A DNA stretch of 64,000 nucleotides, taken from the NCBI GenBank assembly GCA_902605865.1, contig CACLEJ010000004.1:1-64000 (forward strand), in the 5' to 3' direction. The notes beneath the pieces were generated by a model. It saw only the letters and a list, made by a program, of their open reading frames with translations, was not told where the DNA came from and did no database searches. The position numbers were made by a program, and so were the translations under genes. The DNA comes from an uncultured Pelagibacteraceae bacterium. GTDB taxonomy: Bacteria > Pseudomonadota > Alphaproteobacteria > Pelagibacterales > Pelagibacteraceae. Shown here piece by piece: positions 1-8,174 of this stretch. Numbering within the stretch: the first letter of the stretch is position 1; each line of letters begins with the position of its first letter.

Positions 1-1457
1 TACCAATGCCAGTTTTTTCAGATCAAGAATATGCTGAGGAAATAAGACTTAAGTATAGATTTTTAGATTTAAGAAGAAAAAAAATACATCAAAATATTAT
101 CTTAAGATCAAAAGTAATCTCATTTATTAGAAATGAGATGCAAAAACTTGGTTTTTTAGAATTTCAAACTCCTATTTTAACTTCATCTAGCCCAGAGGGA
201 GCAAGAGATTTTCTTGTACCTAGTAGATTAAATCCTGGAAAGTTTTATGCTTTACCACAAGCTCCCCAACAATTTAAGCAATTAATAATGGTTTCTGGGT
301 TTGACAAATATTTTCAAATAGCGCCTTGTTTCAGAGACGAGGACGCCAGAGCAGATAGAAGTCCTGGAGAATTTTATCAATTAGATGTTGAAATGTCTTT
401 TGTTGAACAAGAGGATGTCTTTGGAGTAATTGAAACTTTATTTCTAAAATTATTTAAAACATTCAGTAATAATAAAATTCTTCATGAAAAGTTTCCAAGA
501 ATTACCTATGAAGATGCAATGCTTAAATACGGATCAGATAAACCAGATTTAAGAAATCCTTTAGAAATTTCAGATTTAACAATTATTTTTGAAAGAGAAG
601 ATGTGAAATTTGATATTTTTAAAAAATTAGTGAAAAGTGGCTCACTAGTTAGAGCATTAGTTACCAAAAATACAAAGGATAAACCTAGAAGTTTCTTTGA
701 TAGTATTGATAGATGGGCAAAAGAGCAAGGCTCATCTGGCCTAGCTTATTTTACATTGGAAAAAGATGATAAAATAAATGCCAAAGGTCCAATTGGAAAA
801 TTTTTTTCAGAGAATGCATTATTAGAAATCATGAAACTAACAAATGCGAATATAGGTGATACGGTATTTCTTTCTTGTGGAAAGAAAAATGATGTAGAGA
901 AAATATTAAGTGTTGCAAGAAATAAAATAGCTGAAGATTTAAATTTAATTGATAATGAAATATTTTCATTTTGTTGGATTATTGATTATCCAATGTATGA
1001 GATTGATGAAACTACTAAAAAAATAAAATTTAGTCATAATCCATTCTCAATGCCTCAAGGTGAAATAAATAAAATAGACTTATCTAATCCTTTAAATATT
1101 AAAGCCTATCAATATGATATTGTTTGTAATGGAATTGAGTTATCATCTGGTGCTATTAGAAACCATGTTCCTGAATTAATGTATAAATTATTTGAAATTG
1201 CAGGGTATTCAAAAAATGATGTTAATAGTAAATTTAGTGGAATGATAAATGCCTTGAGCTATGGGGCACCACCCCATGGAGGAATAGCTCCAGGAATTGA
1301 TAGAATTGTTATGCTTTTGGCAAATGAAAAGAACATAAGAGAAGTTACCATGTTCCCAATGAACCAAAATGCACAAGATTTGATGATGAATGCACCATCT
1401 GAAATTTCAGATGATCAACTAAAAGAGTTAAATTTAAATATTAAAAAGAAAAAATAA
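1..1457 (+). CDS. aspS: Aspartyl-tRNA synthetase, 5'-truncated by the window edge
   Basis: Class II aminoacyl-tRNA synthetase that charges tRNA(Asp) in the cytoplasm. The frame is open to the left edge, and the residues just before the first ATG (base 6) continue the family sequence (a Leu-Pro before the [14 protein letters not shown] segment), so that ATG is internal. The N-terminal OB-fold anticodon-binding domain lies outside the window. Visible are the catalytic core with motif 2 ([19 protein letters not shown]), the bacterial-type GAD insertion in the middle, and motif 3 near the C terminus ([13 protein letters not shown]). The identification is secure. Whether it also charges tRNA(Asn) cannot be judged here. 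Confidence 0.97.
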   Translation, partial: PMPVFSDQEYAEEIRLKYRFLDLRRKKIHQNIILRSKVISFIRNEMQKLGFLEFQTPILTSSSPEGARDFLVPSRLNPGKFYALPQAPQQFKQLIMVSGFDKYFQIAPCFRDEDARADRSPGEFYQLDVEMSFVEQEDVFGVIETLFLKLFKTFSNNKILHEKFPRITYEDAMLKYGSDKPDLRNPLEISDLTIIFEREDVKFDIFKKLVKSGSLVRALVTKNTKDKPRSFFDSIDRWAKEQGSSGLAYFTLEKDDKINAKGPIGKFFSENALLEIMKLTNANIGDTVFLSCGKKNDVEKILSVARNKIAEDLNLIDNEIFSFCWIIDYPMYEIDETTKKIKFSHNPFSMPQGEINKIDLSNPLNIKAYQYDIVCNGIELSSGAIRNHVPELMYKLFEIAGYSKNDVNSKFSGMINALSYGAPPHGGIAPGIDRIVMLLANEKNIREVTMFPMNQNAQDLMMNAPSEISDDQLKELNLNIKKKK

Positions 1458-2282
1458 TTATTTCTTTCCTTTCAGATTTATTTTTATATCTGACAGATCT
1501 ACTAATTTCTTTTTGTAATTACTTCTAACAAAACCTTTACTTGTAATGTCTTTTACTAATTTTAAGAATTGAGTTTTATCCTCGCTGTTTTCATCTGTTA
1601 CAGCTTCATCCAAGTTATCAGATCCTCCAATAGATGGAGTATGGGCAAGATCTTCTCTGTTTAGATATGATATTGCTAGTTCTCGAAATATATAATCAAG
1701 AATTGATGTTGCACTTAATATTCTGTCATTTCCAAACACTTTACCCGATGGTTCAAATTTTGTATCAACAAAGGCATTTACAAATTCATCCAATGGAACT
1801 CCGTATTGCAATCCAAGTGAAACAGCAATAGCAAAGTTATTCATTGTTGCTTTTACTAGCTCACCTTCTTTACTTGTATCAATAAATATTTCTCCTATTT
1901 TGCCATCTTCATACTCACCAGTATGTAAGTAAACTTTATGATCTCCAATCGAAGCCTTTTGGATATATCCTTTTCTTCTGTCTGGCATACTAAATCTTCT
2001 ACCATTAGTATCTTTGATATTTTTAGTTAAAATTTCTTGATTAATCTTAAGACTATTTTTTTGTTCAGGTTTAGGAAGCTCTTTTTCAACAACATTTATC
2101 TTGTTTTTTTCAATTTTTTCCAAATTTTTGGTTTTTCTGTTATCTAGTTTTACATCTAATATTTCAAATTTTCCGTCATCCCTTTTCTCTAAATTTTGTA
2201 TATTTTTCTCATCAATATCGTCGAGATAATGACTTACCTTGAAACTACAAGTGTAGTACGTCTCTACTAAATATTTTGCCAT
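1458..2282 (-). CDS. Stand-alone protein related to the C-terminal region of B12-dependent ribonucleotide reductase (TSCPD-type)
   Basis: This 274-residue protein has a variable, charged N-terminal third. From about residue 98 to 215 it resembles the region near the C terminus of alphaproteobacterial Nrd[71 protein letters not shown]. In NrdJ, as I recall it, a cysteine-rich CPEC...C..C tail follows; here the protein ends in a lysine-rich stretch without those cysteines. No reductase catalytic domain is adjacent, since aspS and NDUFA12 flank it. It converges on aspS with no gap. A regulatory or accessory role in nucleotide reduction is possible but unproven. Confidence 0.75.
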   Translation of the reverse strand: MAKYLVETYYTCSFKVSHYLDDIDEKNIQNLEKRDDGKFEILDVKLDNRKTKNLEKIEKNKINVVEKELPKPEQKNSLKINQEILTKNIKDTNGRRFSMPDRRKGYIQKASIGDHKVYLHTGEYEDGKIGEIFIDTSKEGELVKATMNNFAIAVSLGLQYGVPLDEFVNAFVDTKFEPSGKVFGNDRILSATSILDYIFRELAISYLNREDLAHTPSIGGSDNLDEAVTDENSEDKTQFLKLVKDITSKGFVRSNYKKKLVDLSDIKINLKGKK

Positions 2283-2398
2283 TTAATTTCCTTATTTATT
2301 TATAAAATTGAATCTTAAAGATATAATGTATATAGAAATTTAAAATTTTAGTCTAATTTAATTTTTACAATTTTAAATTGAAAAAAAAATAAACTTTT

Positions 2399-2758
2399 AT
2401 GTTGACAGTAATTAAACAAATTTTTACCTGGTGGAATCATCAGACGTTTGGAACAAGACTGCAAATATTTTTTTCAGGAAAACTAGTTGGGGAAGATAAA
2501 AATGGAAATAAATATTATGAAAGTAAATCGGGAAGAAGATGGGTGATTTATAATGGTGAAGTAGAGGCATCAAAAATACCTAATGAATGGTATTCATGGA
2601 TGCATTACATGAATAATAAAATAGAAAATGATCATAATTTTAAAAAATATGATTGGCAGAAGGAACATTTGCCAAACCAAACTGGATCAGAAAATACTTA
2701 CCATCCTAAAAAATATAATAATGTCATTAAAAAAAAATATAAAAGCTGGAAAAGTTAA
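2399..2758 (+). CDS. NDUFA12-family protein (complex I 17.2-kDa subunit homologue)
   Basis: A 119-residue protein of the NDUFA12 family, an accessory subunit or assembly-related protein of NADH:ubiquinone oxidoreductase in mitochondria and alphaproteobacteria. The N-terminal part has the typical [26 protein letters not shown]-type start, and the middle has [20 protein letters not shown] followed by WMHYM. It overlaps the downstream DUF2155 gene by 38 bases; this pairing next to accC is common in alphaproteobacteria. It starts 116 bases from the divergent TSCPD-type gene, so its promoter should lie in that A+T-rich gap. Confidence 0.9.
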   Translation: MLTVIKQIFTWWNHQTFGTRLQIFFSGKLVGEDKNGNKYYESKSGRRWVIYNGEVEASKIPNEWYSWMHYMNNKIENDHNFKKYDWQKEHLPNQTGSENTYHPKKYNNVIKKKYKSWKS

Positions 2759-3125
2759 TTTTTTAATAGCGACAGTTTTAAGTATTCTTATAATTAATAA
2801 CATTTATGCTGTAACTTTACCAAAAAGTGAGACAACTGCAGAGTTAAGTGTTCTCGATAAGGTAAGTTCAAAAAATACAAACCTTAAAATTAAAGTTGGA
2901 GAAGAATTTTCTTTTCAAAATCTTAATATAAAAGTTTTGAAATGTTACAATTCAGAATTTGATGATGATCCAGAAGTTACAGCTTATATGCAGGTAAAAG
3001 ATAATACAATGAAAAATAATGATAAAGTATTTGTATTTAACGATTGGACATTTTCATCAAGCCCATCGATTAGACCATTCGATCATCCAGTTTATGATGT
3101 TTGGTTAAAAAAATGTTATAGTTAA
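2721..3125 (+). CDS. DUF2155 family exported protein
   Basis: A 134-residue secreted or envelope protein of unknown function. An ATG at base 2721 gives a normal signal peptide (basic [11 protein letters not shown], a hydrophobic stretch, then a likely cut after NIYA); an earlier in-frame start at 2628 would add a basic non-signal extension and is less likely. The mature part matches DUF2155: an ELSVLDKVS segment, a beta-rich middle with one Cys, then [28 protein letters not shown] at the end. It overlaps NDUFA12 upstream and the convergent accC stop by four bases. Confidence 0.85.
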   Translation: MSLKKNIKAGKVNFLIATVLSILIINNIYAVTLPKSETTAELSVLDKVSSKNTNLKIKVGEEFSFQNLNIKVLKCYNSEFDDDPEVTAYMQVKDNTMKNNDKVFVFNDWTFSSSPSIRPFDHPVYDVWLKKCYS

Positions 3126-4459
3126 ATAACTTTTTCTTTATCTAACCAACCAACGTTGAAGTCAGATGTTATAAATTTTTTGTTATTTAGTAAAACTTTA
3201 TGTAGTTCTATTGTAGTTGTTATTCCTTCAATCACAAACTCATCTAGAGATCTTTGCATTCTTTGAATTGCTTCTTCTCTATTTCTTCCATGAGTTATTA
3301 CTTTACAAACCATACTGTCATAATACGGAGTAATTTTGTATCCTTGGTAGATGGATCCATCGACTCTTGTTCTAAAACCAGACGGTTGGTGACACATTCC
3401 TATTTTACCTGGCGAAGGTTGAAAGTCATTACTTGGATCTTCGGCATTAATTCTGCATTCAATAGCATGACCTCTCGGGTTTACATCGCTTTGTTTTAAT
3501 GCAGTATCTCCCGAGAAAGCTATCCATATTTGTTCTTTTATAATGTCAATTCCAGTTACCATCTCAGTTACTGGATGTTCAACTTGCACCCTAGTATTCA
3601 TTTCTAAAAAATAGAATTTTCCATCCTCATATATAAATTCTACCGTTCCAGCTCCCTCATACCCAATTTTACTCACCATGCTAACAGTTCTATCGAATAG
3701 ATCTTTTCTTATATTATCATCTAAAACTGGACTAGGAGTTTCCTCTATTAGCTTTTGATGTCTTCGCTGAACAGAACAATCTCTTTCATGTAAATGAACA
3801 GTTCTATTTTTACCAGATAAAACTTGTACTTCAATATGTCTTGGATTTTGAAAAAATTTTTCAATATAAACTTCATCATTTCCAAAAAATTTTTTCGCTT
3901 CTTGCTTTGCTGTCAAAAATAAAGTTTCAAAATCTTCTAACTTGGTAACGATTTTCATTCCTTTTCCACCACCACCACCAGATGCTTTAATTAAAACTGG
4001 AAAACCTATCTTTTGACATATTTTTTTTGCTTCATTAATATCTTTAATACCACCGTCTGAACCTTCTATTACTGGAAGCCCGTATTCTTTAGCTACTTTT
4101 TTAGCTTCAATTTTGTCTCCCATCATTTTTATTAACTTAGATGAAGGACCTATAAATTTTATATTATTTTCCTCCAACATTTTTGCGAACTCAAAGTTTT
4201 CTGACAAGAAACCATAACCTGGATGAACAGCTTCAGCACCTGTGAGTTCGATAGCTGACATTATTGCAGGAATATTCAAATAACTAAATGTTGGTTGGTG
4301 AGGTCCTACACAAATACTTTCGTCAGCTAATCTAACATGCATACTCTCCCTATCAACATCTGAATGAATAGCTACAGTTGAAATCCCCCATTCTTTACAT
4401 GCTCTTATTATACGGACTGCTATTTCACCTCTGTTAGCTATTAAAATTTTTTTAAACAT
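3122..4459 (-). CDS. accC: Biotin carboxylase subunit of acetyl-CoA carboxylase
   Basis: ATP-dependent carboxylation of the biotin on AccB, the first step of fatty acid synthesis. About 445 residues. I chose the ATG at 4459 because the protein then begins MFKKILIANRGEIAVRIIRA, the canonical N terminus; an upstream in-frame start adds eleven residues overlapping accB. The glycine-rich ATP-grasp loop (KASGGGGGKGMKI), the HERDCSVQRRHQK segment and EMNTRVQVEHPVTE are all intact. It sits four bases after accB in an aroQ-accB-accC unit. Confidence 0.97.
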   Translation of the reverse strand: MFKKILIANRGEIAVRIIRACKEWGISTVAIHSDVDRESMHVRLADESICVGPHQPTFSYLNIPAIMSAIELTGAEAVHPGYGFLSENFEFAKMLEENNIKFIGPSSKLIKMMGDKIEAKKVAKEYGLPVIEGSDGGIKDINEAKKICQKIGFPVLIKASGGGGGKGMKIVTKLEDFETLFLTAKQEAKKFFGNDEVYIEKFFQNPRHIEVQVLSGKNRTVHLHERDCSVQRRHQKLIEETPSPVLDDNIRKDLFDRTVSMVSKIGYEGAGTVEFIYEDGKFYFLEMNTRVQVEHPVTEMVTGIDIIKEQIWIAFSGDTALKQSDVNPRGHAIECRINAEDPSNDFQPSPGKIGMCHQPSGFRTRVDGSIYQGYKITPYYDSMVCKVITHGRNREEAIQRMQRSLDEFVIEGITTTIELHKVLLNNKKFITSDFNVGWLDKEKVI

Positions 4460-4463
4460 TAAT

Positions 4464-4886
4464 TCAATCAAGAGTCGCAATAGTCTGGCCAAATTCTACA
4501 GGCTGGCCATCTTCGACACTAATTTCTTTCACAACTCCATCAAGTGGGCTTGGAACATGATTCATAGTTTTCATTGCTTCAACAATCATAACGGTATCAC
4601 CTTTTTTAATTTTTTGACCTACCTCTATAAATTTTTTTCCACCAGGTTCTGGAGCTAGGTAAGCTGTGCCTATTATAGGTGAAGTAATTTTTTTAGAGTT
4701 ATCACTTGAAACTTCTTCTTTTATAATCTTTCTCTCAATAGCAGGTGCTATGGCTTCTATATTTTTTGTTACTCTAGATTTTGAAACTTTTACCTTAATA
4801 TCTTTTTCAGTGTACTCAATTTCAGTAAGATTAAATTCATCTAAATAATCATTAAGCTCTTTAATAATATTTTTGTTAATTTTCAT
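4464..4886 (-). CDS. accB: Biotin carboxyl carrier protein of acetyl-CoA carboxylase
   Basis: A 140-residue carrier. The N-terminal helix region is followed by a linker shorter and less Pro/Ala-rich than in enterobacteria. The C-terminal biotinyl domain contains the EAMKTMNHV motif, whose lysine receives biotin, and ends with DGQPVEFGQTIATLD. The gene overlaps the end of aroQ by 11 bases and is followed immediately by accC, so all three should share a transcript. Confidence 0.96.
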   Translation of the reverse strand: MKINKNIIKELNDYLDEFNLTEIEYTEKDIKVKVSKSRVTKNIEAIAPAIERKIIKEEVSSDNSKKITSPIIGTAYLAPEPGGKKFIEVGQKIKKGDTVMIVEAMKTMNHVPSPLDGVVKEISVEDGQPVEFGQTIATLD

Positions 4887-5319
4887 TTTTTAAGATTTCA
4901 TGCATAGAATTTATGGCTAAAATATAGCCATTTATACCCAATCCACATATTATACCAGTAACAACTGGGCTTATAAGAGACTTATGTCTAAAATCCTCTC
5001 TTTTATAAATATTAGATATATGAAGTTCTATTATAGGTTTTTTGAAAATACTCAAAGCATCTCTTATAGCAACTGATGTGTGACTATATCCTGCAGCATT
5101 TATTATGATCCCATCATGTGATTTACGAGCATCTTGAATAATATTTACGATATCACCCTCAATATTTGATTGTTTAATTTCTAAATCAATTATTAAATCT
5201 TTTGCCCTATTTAGACAAATTTCTTTAAGATATGTGTAATCCTTACTACCATATTGAGTTTGTTCTCTTTCACCTAATAGATTAAGATTAGGACCATTAA
5301 TTATTATTAATTTACTCAT
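4876..5319 (-). CDS. aroQ: Type II 3-dehydroquinate dehydratase
   Basis: Dehydration of 3-dehydroquinate in the shikimate pathway. At 147 residues it has the normal length of the type II dodecameric family. Visible are IINGPNLNLLGEREQTQYG, with the active-site tyrosine of the lid loop, the SNIEGDIVNIIQDA segment, NAAGYSHTSVAIRDAL and the ELHISNIYKREDFRHKS signature with its histidine. First gene of the aroQ-accB-accC unit. Its start is only 16 bases from the divergent thiS start, so both promoters must overlap the opposing coding regions. Confidence 0.96.
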   Translation of the reverse strand: MSKLIIINGPNLNLLGEREQTQYGSKDYTYLKEICLNRAKDLIIDLEIKQSNIEGDIVNIIQDARKSHDGIIINAAGYSHTSVAIRDALSIFKKPIIELHISNIYKREDFRHKSLISPVVTGIICGLGINGYILAINSMHEILKNEN

Positions 5320-5335
5320 TAAAACTTTATATTAT

Positions 5336-5554
5336 ATGAATAAAAAAAATAAAATAAAAATAGTAGTCAACGGCAGGCTTTTGACTGTAAATACAAAATT
5401 TTCTTTAAAAAATCTTATCGAAAAGTTAAAAACACCGATTAATAAAGTAGCAATAGAATTAAATGAGGAAATAGTTAATAAAAAAAAATTAAATAAAATT
5501 TTTTTAAAAAATAAAGATAAAATAGAAATCGTACATTTTATAGGAGGCGGTTAA
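5336..5554 (+). CDS. thiS: ThiS sulfur-carrier protein
   Basis: A 72-residue ubiquitin-fold protein. The C-terminal Gly-Gly (ending HFIGGG) is the site that is adenylated and converted to a thiocarboxylate, which donates sulfur for the thiazole ring of thiamine. Its stop codon overlaps the thiG start in a TAATG arrangement, so the two are translationally coupled. AAGGAG-like sequence is absent before the start. Confidence 0.93.
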   Translation: MNKKNKIKIVVNGRLLTVNTKFSLKNLIEKLKTPINKVAIELNEEIVNKKKLNKIFLKNKDKIEIVHFIGGG

Positions 5555-6327
5555 TGAAATCTGATATTTTAAAAATTACGAATAAGAAATTTAAATCTAG
5601 ACTAATTGTTGGTACCGGAAAATATAAAAATATGAAAGAGTGTGCAAAGGCAATTAAAATTTCAGGAGCTGAAATTGTTACAGTTGCAGTGAGAAGAGTT
5701 AATATATCAGATAGATCCAAACCACTATTGATGGATTATATTGATCCAAAAAAAATTATGTATCTACCTAATACTGCTGGATGTTTTACATCTAAAGATG
5801 CTTTAAGAACATTAAGACTTGCAAGAGAAATTGGAGGTTGGAAAATAGTTAAATTAGAAGTTCTAGGAGATAAAAAAAATTTATTTCCGGATATGATTGA
5901 AACTTTAAAATCGACAGAGGTTTTAACAAAAGAAGGATTTAAAGTAATGGTTTATTGTAATGACGATCCTCTTATGTGTAAGAGATTAGAAAATTCTGGT
6001 GCCTCAGCTATTATGCCATTAGCTGCTCCAATTGGATCTGGTTTAGGGATACAAAATAAAATTAACATTAAAATCTTAAGACAACAAACAAAAGTTCCTT
6101 TGATTATTGATGCTGGAATAGGAAAGGCCTCTGATGCAGTAGAAGCCATGGAAATGGGATGTGATGCCGTATTAATTAATACAGCAATCGCAAAAGCTAA
6201 AAATCCATTTCAAATGGCCGAGTCTATGAAACTTGCGGTAATGTCTGGAAGAAAATCCTTTCTATCAGGAAGCATAACACCTAGTCTTCAAGGATCACCC
6301 TCATCTCCAAAAAAAGGACTAATTTAA
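5554..6327 (+). CDS. thiG: Thiazole synthase
   Basis: Forms the thiazole phosphate moiety of thiamine from 1-deoxy-D-xylulose 5-phosphate, dehydroglycine and ThiS thiocarboxylate. The 257-residue protein has the N-terminal FKSRLIVGTGKYKN segment, the Schiff-base lysine in KLEVLGD, the phosphate-binding PLAAPIGSGLGIQN loop and DAGIGKASDAVEAMEMGCDAVLINTAIA. The expected partners for making dehydroglycine (thiO or thiH) and thiF are not in the window. It converges with the RNase E/G gene and overlaps its end by nine bases. Confidence 0.96.
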   Translation: MKSDILKITNKKFKSRLIVGTGKYKNMKECAKAIKISGAEIVTVAVRRVNISDRSKPLLMDYIDPKKIMYLPNTAGCFTSKDALRTLRLAREIGGWKIVKLEVLGDKKNLFPDMIETLKSTEVLTKEGFKVMVYCNDDPLMCKRLENSGASAIMPLAAPIGSGLGIQNKINIKILRQQTKVPLIIDAGIGKASDAVEAMEMGCDAVLINTAIAKAKNPFQMAESMKLAVMSGRKSFLSGSITPSLQGSPSSPKKGLI

Positions 6328-8091
6328 TTTCTTTTTAATAAAATTTTTTCTCTTTTTAAATTTTTTTCTTTTGAAGTTTGATTTTTTTTCTTGCTTTAAT
6401 TCTTTGTTTTTATCAACCGTTTCGCCTACAATTTTTTGTAATGATTCAATTCTTTCAATTTTCTCCAATACTTTAGATAGTTTTGATTTAAATTCTATTT
6501 TGTAATCTTGCAGACCTAGTCCTTCGCCAGCTATGAGTTCAATCTTAATCTTATTCTTCTTTTTAAAATAATTTAAATCCTCGGAAAAATAATTTTCTAT
6601 AAAATGAAGTATTTTTTCATTAACATTGACTTCTACTACTTTAGCATTTGTTTCAAATGTCTTAATTTCAATTAATTTAATCACCTTCAGGGCTAAAGTT
6701 TCGTTAGTTAATTTAATAGACCATTTAATATTGCTTTCCCTTAGTCTTTGTCTAGACATCTCCAGTAAACCAAAATTACTTATTCTACCTATTTGAATTC
6801 TTGCTCTATCATTTCTGCATCGCTCCTTTAATCTTCTTTCAACTTGTTTACGATTATTAAAGCTAAGCATGTCTATGAAATCTATTATTATCAGACCCGA
6901 TAAATCTCTAATTTTAATTTGTCTAGCTATCTCCTCAGCCGCTTCAAGATTAGTATCTAGAGCGGTACTTTCAACATTCTTCTGCTTAATAGATTTACCT
7001 GAATTAATATCTATTGATACTAGTGCTTCTGTTGGGTTTATTACAAGATACCCCCCAGAGCTAAGCTTTACTTCTGATTTAAAAATTTCAAAAAGTTTTT
7101 TTTCAATATTTTCTTTAAAAAATAGTGGTATTTTTTCTCTGAATTTTTTTACTTTTTTTAATTGTTTAGGCATCATAATCTTCATGTAGTTTTTTGCCTT
7201 TTGATATCCGTCAGTACCTTCGACTATAATATTTTGAGTTTCATCATCATACATGTCCCTTATACTTCTTTTTATAATATCACTTTCTTGGTGAATTAAA
7301 GACGGAGCAATAGAATTTAATGCATTATCTTTTATTGAGTTCCAAACCGTAATTAAATTTTTAAGATCACCATCTATCTCATTTTTAGTTTTGTTTGAAC
7401 CAGCCGTTCTTACTATAATACCCATCTCTTTAGGAATTTCTATTTCGTTTAAAATTTTTCTTATTTTTTTTCTATCACCAGGGTTGAATATTTTTCTCGA
7501 AATGCCACCTCCTTTAGCAGTGTTGGGCATTAAAACTATATATTTTCCTGCAATACTAATAAATGTGCTAAGTGCTGCTCCTTTAAAACCTCTTTCATCT
7601 TTAAGCACCTGAACTAAAATAACTTGGTTTGGTTTAATTACTTCTTGAATTTTATATCTTTTAGATGGAAATTTTTTTTCTTTAATGATTTCATTTTTAC
7701 TATCATCTTCCAATTTTTCGACTGGATCACTTAATTTTATATCTTCGTTACCTTCTAAAATTTGGTTTTCATTGTTTTCACTCTCTTTAGATAATTCTTC
7801 TCTAACTTTTTCCTCCTCTTCTTTTATCTTTTCTAAATCAGTTTGCGGTAATTGATAATAATCAGACTGAATATCATTAAAAGACAGAAATCCATGTCTT
7901 TCTCGACCAAAATCAACAAATGCTGCTTGTAGCGAAGGTTCTATTCTACTTACTTTACCTAAGTAAATATTGTTTTTAATTAATGTGTTGTTTACGCTTT
8001 CATATTCGTAGTCTTCAATATGATTATCTTTCTTAAGCACAACTCTAGTTTCATTTGGATGCGATGCATCGATGTATAAATTTTTTGACAT
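6319..8091 (-). CDS. rne: Ribonuclease E/G family endoribonuclease lacking the zinc-link
   Basis: RNA decay and processing nuclease of 590 residues. The N-terminal S1 domain (NIYLGKVSRIEPSLQAAFVDFG) is interrupted at about residues 80-145 by an acidic, Glu-rich insertion as in other alphaproteobacteria. The DNase I-like catalytic region follows, with VSIDINSGK and GLIIIDFIDM, whose Asp residues bind magnesium. After LLEMSRQRLR the family normally has a CPxCxG zinc-link; here about a dozen residues without any cysteine replace it. The C terminus is a short Lys-rich tail rather than a long scaffold region, so it could equally be named rng. Confidence 0.92.
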   Translation of the reverse strand: MSKNLYIDASHPNETRVVLKKDNHIEDYEYESVNNTLIKNNIYLGKVSRIEPSLQAAFVDFGRERHGFLSFNDIQSDYYQLPQTDLEKIKEEEEKVREELSKESENNENQILEGNEDIKLSDPVEKLEDDSKNEIIKEKKFPSKRYKIQEVIKPNQVILVQVLKDERGFKGAALSTFISIAGKYIVLMPNTAKGGGISRKIFNPGDRKKIRKILNEIEIPKEMGIIVRTAGSNKTKNEIDGDLKNLITVWNSIKDNALNSIAPSLIHQESDIIKRSIRDMYDDETQNIIVEGTDGYQKAKNYMKIMMPKQLKKVKKFREKIPLFFKENIEKKLFEIFKSEVKLSSGGYLVINPTEALVSIDINSGKSIKQKNVESTALDTNLEAAEEIARQIKIRDLSGLIIIDFIDMLSFNNRKQVERRLKERCRNDRARIQIGRISNFGLLEMSRQRLRESNIKWSIKLTNETLALKVIKLIEIKTFETNAKVVEVNVNEKILHFIENYFSEDLNYFKKKNKIKIELIAGEGLGLQDYKIEFKSKLSKVLEKIERIESLQKIVGETVDKNKELKQEKKSNFKRKKFKKRKNFIKKKLN

Positions 8092-8174
8092 ATATTTTGA
8101 GTATTTTTCATTAGTTTAAATTTATAAATTCGGTGCCTTATCTTTAACAAATTCAATCAATAATTTAAACTAAA

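Noticed and set aside
2628-2720. A longer N terminus for the DUF2155 protein.
   Set aside because: The added residues are the out-of-frame shadow of NDUFA12; the ATG at 2721 gives a proper signal peptide.
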